The notes beneath the pieces were generated by a model. The model worked only from the letters and a program-made list of their open reading frames with translations. It had not been told where the DNA came from and searched no databases. Below are positions 52,091 through 59,832 of a DNA stretch of 64,000 bases, one piece after another. The position numbers and the translations under genes were made by a program. Each line of letters opens with the position of its first letter. Position 1 is the stretch's first letter. The DNA is from Nonlabens antarcticus (GTDB lineage: Bacteria; Bacteroidota; Bacteroidia; Flavobacteriales; Flavobacteriaceae). The stretch is taken from NCBI RefSeq assembly GCF_015356755.1, contig NZ_JADFCO010000065.1, forward strand, positions 62,001 through 126,000, read 5' to 3'.

Positions 52091-52199
52091 CTCCTGATTG
52101 CATCACCGTAAACGGCGAAGCCAATCTGTCCTCCCCTGTTTCTAGGCGAGGAGCCGTTGATATAGTCCTATTATGATTTGGAATAAACACTACTTGAAA

Positions 52200-52354
52200 C
52201 AACAAAACTCTCAAAATACTAAAACCTAAAAATTCCTTTCCTAGAAACAGGAAACGTGAATTCATGGCGATAGCAGTGAAAACGGATAGGCTGAAGTTCC
52301 ACAACATTTGAATGAATTCCAGAACTAGAAATAAGCTTAATTGCAACTTCAACT
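52200..52354 (-). repeat. Direct repeat, copy B
   Basis: Second copy, offset 266 bp. On the minus strand it reads GLVEVAIKLISSSGIHSNV…RFHCYRHEF then a stop within the repeat. Confidence 0.88.
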
Positions 52355-52434
52355 AATCCGTATTGTTTTACTGTACAAGGCAACAATCTGTCTTCGCCTA
52401 TTTTAGTAATGACCGGAAATCGTTTTATAGTTGG

Positions 52435-52472
52435 TTTTCATAAGGGTAGGCTTAAGCCTACCCTTATGAAAA
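52435..52472. repeat. 38-bp perfect palindrome after leuS
   Basis: TTTTCATAAGGGTAGGCTT and its exact complement, 18 bp beyond the leuS stop. It can form a stem with no loop beyond TTAA. It lacks a T-run in the leuS direction, so it is not a classic terminator but may act as a 3' end. Confidence 0.8.
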
Positions 52473-52489
52473 AGGCGCGTTACTTTGAC

Positions 52490-55400
52490 CTACCCTACCA
52501 CAAAATTCACAATTTTACCGGGAACAATAATCGTTTTACGGACTACTTTTCCTTCCAATTGCTCTTGAACTTTATCGTTCTCCAAAACCATTTTTTCCAA
52601 CTCATCTTTAGAAACATCAGTTGGTAAATCAAGCGTGAATTTCATTTTTCCATTGAAAGAAATTGGATAAGTTTTGCTGCTTTCTACCATGTGTTTTTCT
52701 TCAAATACTGGGAATGCCGCAGTACTGATGGATTCTTTGTGTCCTAATAAAGACCACAGCTCTTCTGCGATATGTGGCGCATATGGAGAAACCAGAACTG
52801 CCAGTGGTTCCAAAACCTCGCGGTTGTTGCATTTTTGAGCGGTCAGTTCATTGACGGCGATCATAAAACTGCTCACGCTGGTATTAAATGAGAAATCCTC
52901 AATATCCTGACGTACTTTTTTAATTGTTTTATGCAAGGTCTTCATGCTGTCTGGCGATGCTTTTTCATCGCTCACATTAAAACCATTGTCATCATGATAC
53001 AGCTTCCACAGCTTTTTCATGAATCCGTAAACTCCTGTGATTCCAGCCGTATTCCATGGCTTTGCCTGCTCCAGCGGACCTAGAAACATCTCGTATAACC
53101 TCAAGGTGTCTGCCCCATATTGATCACAGATATCGTCTGGATTTACGACGTTGTATTTAGACTTGGACATTTTTTCTACTTCGCGGGAGACTTTGAATGT
53201 ACGATCTTGTTCAGTGATAAAATCAGAGTCCGCAAAATCAGCTCTCCATTTTTTAAATTCAGAAATATTTAAATTATTGTGGACATCAACAATAGATACG
53301 TCTGAATGAATTTTCATATCGCCAATGGACAGAATATTTGGATCAATTAAAGAATCATCAATAGAGTCGACGAAGTTTTTTAAATTTTCAAAGCTCCATT
53401 CGTTATTTAGTTCCACAACAGTTGGTAAATCATGGAAATTCTTTTCGTAAAACTCTGAACTAATGAATAGATCTGGGAATCTATCATTGAGTTCTTCCAA
53501 GTGCTTTATTTGGTTTTTAGTGTAATTTCTAAACTTATCTCCAGCAGTAACAGGAAACATCATCGTTACTTTATGGACAAAAGCACTTTCCCCCAAAATC
53601 ATCCCTTGATTGATCATCTTTTGGAACGGCTCGATAACAGTGATTTTGCCCAAATCATGCAGCAACTTTATCCAAAATCTACTGTACAACAAGTGACCCG
53701 TTGCGTGCTCGCTTCCTCCTATATATAGATCGACGTTCTGCCAGTATTCTTGCGCTTCGCTGGAGAAGATTTCTGTTTCATTATTGGCATCCATGTATCT
53801 GAACATATACCAAGAACTTCCTGCCCAGCCAGGCATAGTGTTGAGTTCTAGTGGGTAGATTTCATTCTGATCGCCAACCCATCCTAAATCCTTCCCAAAA
53901 GGAAGGACTTCATTTTTTCCAGGGAAAAAATTAGGACGTTGTTCTAATGCTTCGGTGATTTTCTTTAAAACTGATTCAAGTGAGTTTGTGATTTGTTCAT
54001 TTGTAAATCTTAAAACTTTGTACCCTAGCTTTTGCTCCAGCTTATGAGTTCGAGCGTCATCTTTATCAATTTGAAACTCGTGATATTTTCCATCAACCTC
54101 AACAATTAACTTTCTGGTAAGGCAAACAAAATCAGGGATAAATTCGCCTATCGGGTGTTGCTGTCTGAATTTATACTCTAGTTTTTTTCCTTTTAATTCT
54201 TTCCATAAAGTCACTTCTGCATCCGTTGGATTTTTACGCATTTCTTGAGCTCGCTCCAGCAATGTAGAGGCGATCTCAGGCTTAGCCGTAAAATAACCTA
54301 AAGCGGACTTCTCCTCAGTTTCCGAAAAACTAGCTTTTTCTGAAGAAGAAGAAGTTCCCTTCCCTTTGGGAAGGGCTAGGGATGGGTTGGCCACAACTTT
54401 ATTATTCACCGCATCCCAATACCATTCCTTAGCCCTTCCCAACGGCGGCGCGCCATCCTCAGTCGGCAAATATTCATCTACTTCTGGAAGCTCCAGCGGT
54501 AAATACTTACGATCAATCATTTGTGGCAAACCGTCCTTATAGTAAACCGGGAATGGTTCGCCCCAATAACGTTGTCTAGAGAAAACGGCATCGCGCAGGC
54601 GATAATTTGTTTTTCCTTTTCCTGCGCCTGTTTCTTCGAGCTTTTCAATGGCAGCTGCCATGGCGCCAGATTTGTAGCTCAACCCGTTGAGGAACTCGCT
54701 GTTGGTTAATTTTGTATCGTCTTTTGCTGCGTAGGCCTCTTCGCTTATATCGATGCCTTCAAAAATATTCTTGATTTCTGGCATTCCGTTTTTTTCTGCA
54801 AAATGGTTTGCAAAAGCATGGTCGCGTTCATCGCCGCAGGGAACGGCCATGACGGCGCCAGTTCCGTAGCCCGCAAGTACATAATCGCCTATCCAGATTG
54901 GGATCTTTTCGTCGCTTAATGGATGCGTGGCGTAGGCTCCCGTAAACACTCCAGAGATCGTTTTGACATCTGCCATGCGCTCGCGTTCTGATCTTGCAGA
55001 TGTTGCTTTTTTATAGGCCTCTACGGCCTGTTTTTGCTCTGCGGTTGTGATGATGTCGACCAACTCGTGCTCTGGTGCAAGCGTCATGAAGGTGACACCA
55101 TAGATGGTGTCTGGTCTGGTGGTAAAGACATCGATTTTAAGATCTTTCTGAATAGCATCAGCCCCATTGCCTGCGGCATTTCCCCAAAGGGGAAAATTTC
55201 CATCAAGTTTAAATGACACCATCGATCCTATCGACTTCCCGATCCAGTTGCGCTGAATTTCTTTGATGGATTCACTCCAATCGAGATCTTCCAAATCGTT
55301 CAATAAGCGGTCTGCAAATGCGCTTATCCGCATCATCCACTGGCGCATTTTTTTGCGCACGACTGGATGGCCGCCGCGTTCTGAAACGCCGTTGACGATC

Positions 55401-56083
55401 TCGTCGTTTGCGAGTACAGTTCCCAACGCTGGACACCAGTTCACTTCAGTATTTGCTAAAAATGTCAACCGGTAATCGAGTAATATTTCCTGCTTTTCGT
55501 TTTCCGTAAAAGCGTTCCATTGTGCCGCGTTGAACTGTTGTAAATCTTCTGTAGTTGCAGCATTGATGGAGGTTGTTCCGCTTTCGCGAAAGCAAAATTC
55601 CAGCTCACTTATAGGACGTGCTTTATTTGCAATATTATCATACCAACTGTCAAAAAGCAGGATAAAAATCTCTTGTGTGTATTTATAATAATCGGGTGAC
55701 GACGTGCGCACTTCCCGCGACCAGTCAAAGCTAAAACCGATGCGATCCATCTGCTCCCGGTATCGCGCAATGTTATCTTTTGTAGTGATCGCTGGATGTT
55801 GACCCGTCTGAATGGCGTACTGCTCTGCCGGTAACCCAAAGCTGTCGTAGCCCATGGGATGCAATACATTGAAACCGGTGTGGCGTTTGTATCGACTCAC
55901 GATATCACTAGCAATATATCCTAGCGGATGACCCACATGAAGCCCGGCACCACTAGGATACGGAAACATATCGAGCGCATAAAACTTAGGTTTATCAGAA
56001 TGATTCTGGGCATGGAAAGTGCCATTATCTTTCCAGTGCTTTTGCCATTTCGCTTCAATTTCCTTGTGATCGTACAGTAACAT
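52490..56083 (-). CDS. leuS: Leucyl-tRNA synthetase with in-frame DUF559 nuclease-like insertion
   Basis: 1,197 residues from the ATG at 56083; Bacteroidota LeuRS is usually about 920-950. The catalytic HIGH motif is HVGH (49-52), and KMSKS is at about residue 970. The editing domain and TMPGWAGSSWY are present. Residues about 565-737 are a foreign insert placed between RAKEWYWDAVNNKVV and the TMPGW motif: a DUF559 domain whose FIPDFVCL…KLIVEVDG core looks intact. Two further palindromic repeats are translated: GCTTTCGCGAAAGC as FCFRESG (about 165) and a CCCCTTTGGGG element as NFPLWGNAAGNGAD (about 296-308). The segment before KMSKS is also longer than usual. The gene must presumably work, as no second leuS is seen. 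Confidence 0.93.
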   Translation of the reverse strand: MLLYDHKEIEAKWQKHWKDNGTFHAQNHSDKPKFYALDMFPYPSGAGLHVGHPLGYIASDIVSRYKRHTGFNVLHPMGYDSFGLPAEQYAIQTGQHPAITTKDNIARYREQMDRIGFSFDWSREVRTSSPDYYKYTQEIFILLFDSWYDNIANKARPISELEFCFRESGTTSINAATTEDLQQFNAAQWNAFTENEKQEILLDYRLTFLANTEVNWCPALGTVLANDEIVNGVSERGGHPVVRKKMRQWMMRISAFADRLLNDLEDLDWSESIKEIQRNWIGKSIGSMVSFKLDGNFPLWGNAAGNGADAIQKDLKIDVFTTRPDTIYGVTFMTLAPEHELVDIITTAEQKQAVEAYKKATSARSERERMADVKTISGVFTGAYATHPLSDEKIPIWIGDYVLAGYGTGAVMAVPCGDERDHAFANHFAEKNGMPEIKNIFEGIDISEEAYAAKDDTKLTNSEFLNGLSYKSGAMAAAIEKLEETGAGKGKTNYRLRDAVFSRQRYWGEPFPVYYKDGLPQMIDRKYLPLELPEVDEYLPTEDGAPPLGRAKEWYWDAVNNKVVANPSLALPKGKGTSSSSEKASFSETEEKSALGYFTAKPEIASTLLERAQEMRKNPTDAEVTLWKELKGKKLEYKFRQQHPIGEFIPDFVCLTRKLIVEVDGKYHEFQIDKDDARTHKLEQKLGYKVLRFTNEQITNSLESVLKKITEALEQRPNFFPGKNEVLPFGKDLGWVGDQNEIYPLELNTMPGWAGSSWYMFRYMDANNETEIFSSEAQEYWQNVDLYIGGSEHATGHLLYSRFWIKLLHDLGKITVIEPFQKMINQGMILGESAFVHKVTMMFPVTAGDKFRNYTKNQIKHLEELNDRFPDLFISSEFYEKNFHDLPTVVELNNEWSFENLKNFVDSIDDSLIDPNILSIGDMKIHSDVSIVDVHNNLNISEFKKWRADFADSDFITEQDRTFKVSREVEKMSKSKYNVVNPDDICDQYGADTLRLYEMFLGPLEQAKPWNTAGITGVYGFMKKLWKLYHDDNGFNVSDEKASPDSMKTLHKTIKKVRQDIEDFSFNTSVSSFMIAVNELTAQKCNNREVLEPLAVLVSPYAPHIAEELWSLLGHKESISTAAFPVFEEKHMVESSKTYPISFNGKMKFTLDLPTDVSKDELEKMVLENDKVQEQLEGKVVRKTIIVPGKIVNFVVG
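53874..53911. repeat. DUF559 element inverted repeat, arm 1
   Basis: CCAACCCATCC, spacer, CCTTCCCAAAAGGAAGGACTTC; itself contains a short hairpin CCTTCC/GGAAGG. Confidence 0.8.
54351..54391. repeat. DUF559 element inverted repeat, arm 2
   Basis: GAAGTTCCCTTCCCTTTGGG then AAGGGCTAGGGATGGGTTGG; complement of arm 1 with a few changes and small gaps. Confidence 0.8.
55161..55197 (-). repeat. CCCCTTTGGGG–CCGCAGG repeat, in leuS coding
   Basis: On the minus strand reads TTTTCCCCTTTGGGGAAATG then CCGCAGGCAATGGGGC. Near-identical to the intergenic copy at 57203-57241 but with one base removed from each side of its second stem. Confidence 0.85.
55580..55593. repeat. GCTTTCGCGAAAGC palindrome, in leuS coding
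   Basis: Exact copy, read as CFRES in LeuRS. Confidence 0.9.
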
Positions 56084-56102
56084 GTGGTCGTAATTAAGGG
56101 CA

Positions 56103-56110
56103 CAAAAATA
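56103..56110 (-). promoter_or_regulatory. -7 box upstream of leuS
   Basis: TATTTTTG on the minus strand, 20 bp before the leuS ATG; no well-spaced TTG. Confidence 0.4.
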
Positions 56111-56172
56111 GGCTGTTTGCAACAAGTAAGAAACTTATGGCGTTGTAAACCCAGACAGCTCTGGAACTTTGT

Positions 56173-56180
56173 TATTTTTG
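56173..56180 (+). promoter_or_regulatory. -7 box upstream of ftsX
   Basis: TATTTTTG, 28 bp before the ATG at 56209; the nearest TTG is further upstream than ideal. Confidence 0.4.
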
Positions 56181-56208
56181 CTCTCTTAATCCCTTGCAAC
56201 TGCAATTT

Positions 56209-57087
56209 ATGGCATCTTCTTCTTCTTATCAGAAACGCCGCGTGTTTAGCTCCTATTTTTGGGTAGTGATCAGTGTATTTTTGGTTTTATTTATGCTGGG
56301 ACTTCAGGGGTTTTTCCTCCTTAATAGTCAGAAATTAGCTGATTACTTCCGCGAGCAGGTTCCTATGTCGATTTATTTTAAGGATACCGCTAAGGATATT
56401 GAAATGCAGCAATTAGAGAAATCGCTACAAATGGCGGATTATACTAAAAGCGCTATTTTTGTAAGCAGCGAGGAAGGTGCTAAAAAAACCATTGAAGATC
56501 TGGGTGAAGATTTCGTTGCTAAACTAGACGGCTTTAACCCGATCCCCAACTCCATCGACGTGCGTTTGAATGCACAGTTTGTGGATGATAGCCAGATCCA
56601 GCAGATTGCTGATGATCTTGCGGCCAAGGATTTTGTTCAAGAAGTGAGTTATGACAAACCGCTGGTTTCCCTATTGAATGAGAACGTAAAACGCATCTCT
56701 TTCTGGATGTTGATCGTTAGCGGAGTGTTTATTTTTATCGCGTTCCTCCTGATCAACAGCTCCATCAGATTATCAATTTACGCCAAACGTTTTACCATTA
56801 AAACCATGCAAATGGTAGGTGCCACAAAAGGATTTATACGCATGCCGTTTATTTTGACCAGTATTAAACTGGGCGTCATCGGTGCTTTATTAGCCCTAGT
56901 GGCATTGGGCGGTGTAGTGTACTGGATGGATGGCTATGTTCCAGAATTGGAGATTTTGCAAAATTATAAAATGCTCGCGATTTTGTTTGTGGGCGTTTTG
57001 GTTTTTGGGGTATTGATCAGTCTAGTGAGTACGTTTTTTGCAACGACGAGATATTTGAATTTGAGAACGGATCAGCTGTACTATTAG
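56209..57087 (+). CDS. ftsX: Cell division protein FtsX-like ABC permease
   Basis: A 292-residue inner-membrane protein. One N-terminal helix (about 20-42), a large periplasmic domain (about 43-165; VPMSIYFKD, FNPIPNSIDVRL) and three C-terminal helices match FtsX. FtsEX controls peptidoglycan hydrolases at division; no ftsE lies nearby. The ATG at 56209 was chosen over a TTG five codons upstream because it begins the typical MASSSS N-terminus. Directly followed by a heptamer array after its stop. Confidence 0.9.
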   Translation: MASSSSYQKRRVFSSYFWVVISVFLVLFMLGLQGFFLLNSQKLADYFREQVPMSIYFKDTAKDIEMQQLEKSLQMADYTKSAIFVSSEEGAKKTIEDLGEDFVAKLDGFNPIPNSIDVRLNAQFVDDSQIQQIADDLAAKDFVQEVSYDKPLVSLLNENVKRISFWMLIVSGVFIFIAFLLINSSIRLSIYAKRFTIKTMQMVGATKGFIRMPFILTSIKLGVIGALLALVALGGVVYWMDGYVPELEILQNYKMLAILFVGVLVFGVLISLVSTFFATTRYLNLRTDQLYY

Positions 57088-57089
57088 GT

Positions 57090-57145
57090 ATGAGGTATGA
57101 GGTATGAGGTATGAGGTATGAGGTATGAGGTATGAGGTATGAGGT
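57090..57145 (+). repeat. Heptamer array ATGAGGT x8
   Basis: Eight perfect tandem copies beginning 2 bp after the ftsX stop; same unit and placement as at 42389. Confidence 0.95.
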
Positions 57146-57202
57146 AAATTTCAAAAATTATTGGGAACCAACCTCATAAAATGATCAATGATATTGATGC
57201 GT

Positions 57203-57241
57203 TTTTCCCCTTTGGGGAAATGTCCGCAGGACAATGGGGCT
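57203..57241 (+). repeat. CCCCTTTGGGG–CCGCAGG repeat, intergenic copy
   Basis: TTTTCCCCTTTGGGGAAATG then TCCGCAGGACAATGGGGCT: two stacked hairpins, matching the leuS copy at 55161-55197. Confidence 0.85.
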
Positions 57242-57322
57242 TTTTGTCGCTAAAGAGATTTTGAATTATAACATGCAATAAAATAGTTCTAATGTTTAGG
57301 ACTTAGATCATATAGCAAAATT

Positions 57323-57607
57323 ATGAGCAAATCAATTAAAAAGAACGAACCTGTAAAAAATACGGAGCCCGATTATGTGCAGCCGGTTTTTGGGTTTGTG
57401 TTTAAGAAGAAGAATTATATGTGGATGATTATAGGTCTGGTGGTAATTGCGCTAGGTTTTATTTTCATGGCAGGTGGCGGTAGCGATGATCCCAATGTGT
57501 TCAATCCAGAAATTTTCTCATGGACGCGGATACGTTTAGCGCCTGCGCTGGTGATCATTGGTTTTGGAATTCAAGTATATGCGATTCTTTTAGATCCGGA
57601 TAAGTAA
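57323..57607 (+). CDS. DUF3098 membrane protein
   Basis: 94 residues with two membrane helices (about 34-54 and 73-90) and a polar N-terminus. The FGFVFKKKNYMWMIIGLVVIALG stretch is the DUF3098 signature. Its stop and the uppP start overlap (TAATGG), and the ftsX-DUF3098-uppP-truB order is typical for Bacteroidota. Function unknown, linked to envelope genes by context. Confidence 0.88.
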   Translation: MSKSIKKNEPVKNTEPDYVQPVFGFVFKKKNYMWMIIGLVVIALGFIFMAGGGSDDPNVFNPEIFSWTRIRLAPALVIIGFGIQVYAILLDPDK

Positions 57608-58404
57608 TGGAGGTAATTGATGCACTAATCCTGGGCGTAATACAGGGATTAACAGAATTCCTGCCGGTTTCTTCCAGCGGGCATTTAGAATTAGGCAAGG
57701 CAATTCTGGGCGACCAGATGGTGCCAGACGAAAGTTTAATGTTCACCGTGGTGCTGCACTTTGCCACCGCGTTGAGCACCATCGTTGTTTTTAGAAAAGA
57801 CATATTTGAATTATTAAAAGGACTCTTCTCTTTTAAATGGAATGAGGAAACTCAGTTTTCGTTAAAGATTATATTATCAATGATTCCCGCCGTATTTGTA
57901 GGGTTGATGTTTGAAGAAGAGTTGGAGTCTTTATTTGGCGGTAGTGTGTTATTAGTCGGTTTCATGCTTATTGTCACTGGTTTATTATTATTTCTCGCTG
58001 GCCGGGCAAAACATACTGGTAAATCAGTGACCTGGAAAGATGCCGTAATTATAGGCATTGCTCAAGCGATTGCCATATTACCGGGTATTTCTAGGAGTGG
58101 TGCTACTATATCGACATCTGTAATGTTAGGGAATGACCGTACAAAAGCGGCTCGGTTTTCTTTTTTAATGGTGGTGCCATTGATTATAGGAAAAATTGCC
58201 AAGGATGTTATGAGTGGCGATCTGAGCATGGAAGTTAGCAATAGCTTGCCATTAATCGTCGGTTTTATAGCGGCGTTCATTACCGGACTGGTGGCTTGTA
58301 CCTGGATGATCTCACTTGTTAAAAAAGCAAAGTTACATTACTTTTCTTATTACTGTTTTGCAGTAGGAATAGTGGCGATTATTGCTGGAAGTATGGCGCT
58401 ATAA
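57607..58404 (+). CDS. uppP: Undecaprenyl-diphosphate phosphatase
   Basis: A 265-residue multi-helix membrane phosphatase that recycles undecaprenyl pyrophosphate for peptidoglycan synthesis. The catalytic motifs LTEFLPVSSSGHLELG (residues 15-30) and PGISRSGATI are complete. Length is normal. It overlaps the DUF3098 stop and is followed 29 bp later by truB. Confidence 0.96.
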   Translation: MEVIDALILGVIQGLTEFLPVSSSGHLELGKAILGDQMVPDESLMFTVVLHFATALSTIVVFRKDIFELLKGLFSFKWNEETQFSLKIILSMIPAVFVGLMFEEELESLFGGSVLLVGFMLIVTGLLLFLAGRAKHTGKSVTWKDAVIIGIAQAIAILPGISRSGATISTSVMLGNDRTKAARFSFLMVVPLIIGKIAKDVMSGDLSMEVSNSLPLIVGFIAAFITGLVACTWMISLVKKAKLHYFSYYCFAVGIVAIIAGSMAL

Positions 58405-58433
58405 TATCTTTATCATCAATTGAAACTCTACTA

Positions 58434-59138
58434 TTGAATTCCAAATCTCCAGACAACCCCTACAGCAACGGCAACGTCCTACTCTTCGACAAACCATTAA
58501 ACTGGACCTCGTTTCAACTGGTCAATAAAGTACGCTGGATGATCAAGCAGCGCTATGGTTTGAAAAAGATTAAGGTAGGTCATGCTGGCACGCTCGACCC
58601 GCTTGCTACTGGTTTGTTGATTATCTGTACCGGGAAAGAGACTAAGAACATAACTACCTATCAAGCTCAAGAAAAGGAATACACGGGAACCATAACTTTA
58701 GGCGCTACAACGCCCAGCTTTGACCTGGAAACAGAAATCGATCAAACCTTTCCTATCGACCAGCTCACTCCAAATTTATTAAAGGAAACTACTGCACAGT
58801 TCACTGGTGAAATTCAACAAAAACCACCCATTTACAGCGCCATCAAAAAAGACGGTAAACGTCTGTACGAGCTTGCAAGAGCTGGAGAAACTACAGAAAT
58901 CGCGTTAAGAACGGTCACTGTAACCGACTTTGAATTGACTCGTATTGAATTACCTGAAGTGGATTTCAAAATAGATTGTTCCAAAGGAACTTACATCAGA
59001 TCTATGGCTAACGATTATGGCGCGGCTTTAAACAACGGCGGTCATTTAAGTGCGTTGCGCAGAACAGCAATAGGGAATTATCGAGTTGAAAATGCTCTGG
59101 ATATTGAAGAGTTTGAGGAAATACTTAACCAACAATAA
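58434..59138 (+). CDS. truB: tRNA pseudouridine(55) synthase
   Basis: A 234-residue enzyme modifying U55 of the T-loop. It has GHAGTLDPLATGLL with the catalytic Asp, the early LFDKPLNWTSF motif and GTYIRSMANDYG. TTG at 58434 is taken as start since the next Met lies beyond the conserved N-terminal motif and the 29-bp spacing to uppP suits an operon. The C-terminal PUA-like part is short, as in other bacterial homologues of this size. Confidence 0.94.
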   Translation: MNSKSPDNPYSNGNVLLFDKPLNWTSFQLVNKVRWMIKQRYGLKKIKVGHAGTLDPLATGLLIICTGKETKNITTYQAQEKEYTGTITLGATTPSFDLETEIDQTFPIDQLTPNLLKETTAQFTGEIQQKPPIYSAIKKDGKRLYELARAGETTEIALRTVTVTDFELTRIELPEVDFKIDCSKGTYIRSMANDYGAALNNGGHLSALRRTAIGNYRVENALDIEEFEEILNQQ

Positions 59139-59150
59139 TTTCTTAAGGTC

Positions 59151-59765
59151 TTATGTTGTTGACAGAATAGATTTTAAAATCGCCATCAAATCCTGCTCGG
59201 TTCCCTTTCCTTTATCCTTATTATACCAGTTTTGCAGCTCTTGTTTAAATTCTGGTGAGAACATTCCTTTTTCTTCTTTTTCTTTTGCTACTATTTCAGT
59301 CGCTTCAGTAGGTCGCGGACCCCAATTAGCCACTGGTAAACCTGTAGTATTATCTACTAATATAAGTTTTGCAATAGATCTACCACCGTCCGTTAAGAAT
59401 TGATCCATCAGATCTAGGTTTTCATCCCGCAACACAATCTTTAAATCAATCCCTCCAGCATGTGCCACCGCATTGATCATGGGTATCGTTTGCGCAGCAT
59501 CACCACACCAACTTTCTGTGATGACAAGGAAATAGACATCTTTTTCAAAATTTCTCAAAAACTCCTCAGATTCTGGTAGAAGTTTTACGGTTTTATCCAG
59601 TCGCTTCATGCGCTGGTTATTCAACTTTGTATATTCTGCGAGGTCTGCTGATTGTTCAGCGCCAGAGTTGGTGCCATTTGCGGTGTGGGCTTCCACAAAT
59701 GCTCGATATTGTTGGTAAGACATGCTATTGTCTACTGCAGCGCCGATAATTTCATTTAATTTCAT
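59151..59765 (-). CDS. Thioredoxin family protein (WCGDA type)
   Basis: A 204-residue cytoplasmic thioredoxin-fold protein. The active-site loop is ESWCGDAAQT, where the second Cys of CxxC is Ala, so it cannot use the usual dithiol cycle; this is a recognised feature of the Thioredoxin_9 group. A cis-Pro-like GLPVANWGPRP follows. Function may be in binding or monothiol chemistry. Convergent with truB. Confidence 0.85.
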   Translation of the reverse strand: MKLNEIIGAAVDNSMSYQQYRAFVEAHTANGTNSGAEQSADLAEYTKLNNQRMKRLDKTVKLLPESEEFLRNFEKDVYFLVITESWCGDAAQTIPMINAVAHAGGIDLKIVLRDENLDLMDQFLTDGGRSIAKLILVDNTTGLPVANWGPRPTEATEIVAKEKEEKGMFSPEFKQELQNWYNKDKGKGTEQDLMAILKSILSTT

Positions 59766-59832
59766 AATACAAAGATAAGAGCATCATCCACTGCATGCTA
59801 TTACATTTATCACAACTAATGGTACGTTTTTC

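Larger units (their letters stand above)
51765..52489. other. Repeat-rich intergenic region between plsC and leuS
   Basis: Contains a pair of about 155-bp direct repeats (51934-52090 and 52200-52354), looser homology continuing for about 50 bp beyond each, and a 38-bp perfect palindrome (52435-52472). No intact gene recognised, although both repeat copies read in the same way on the minus strand. Confidence 0.6.
53874..54391 (-). mobile_element. DUF559 insertion element with inverted-repeat ends inside leuS
   Basis: About 518 bp bounded by imperfect inverted repeats of about 38 bp (left 53874-53911, right 54351-54391; shared CCAACCCATCC, CTTCCCAAA, GGAAGG and CTTC blocks). It keeps the leuS frame from end to end and encodes a complete VSR-like DUF559 domain (AEVTLWKELKGKKLEYKFRQ, then PDF…EVDGKYHEF). 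No transposase, no intein motifs and no intron features are seen. Confidence 0.65.

Noticed and set aside
53874-54391. Intein or group I/II intron in leuS
   Set aside because: No Cys/Ser start block, no His-Asn end and no intron core; the DUF559 frame continues directly into LeuRS on both sides.
56084-56125. leuS start 14 codons upstream
   Set aside because: The added residues (MLQTAYFC…) overlap the TATTTTTG -7 box and are not part of the LeuRS N-terminus, which begins at the next Met.
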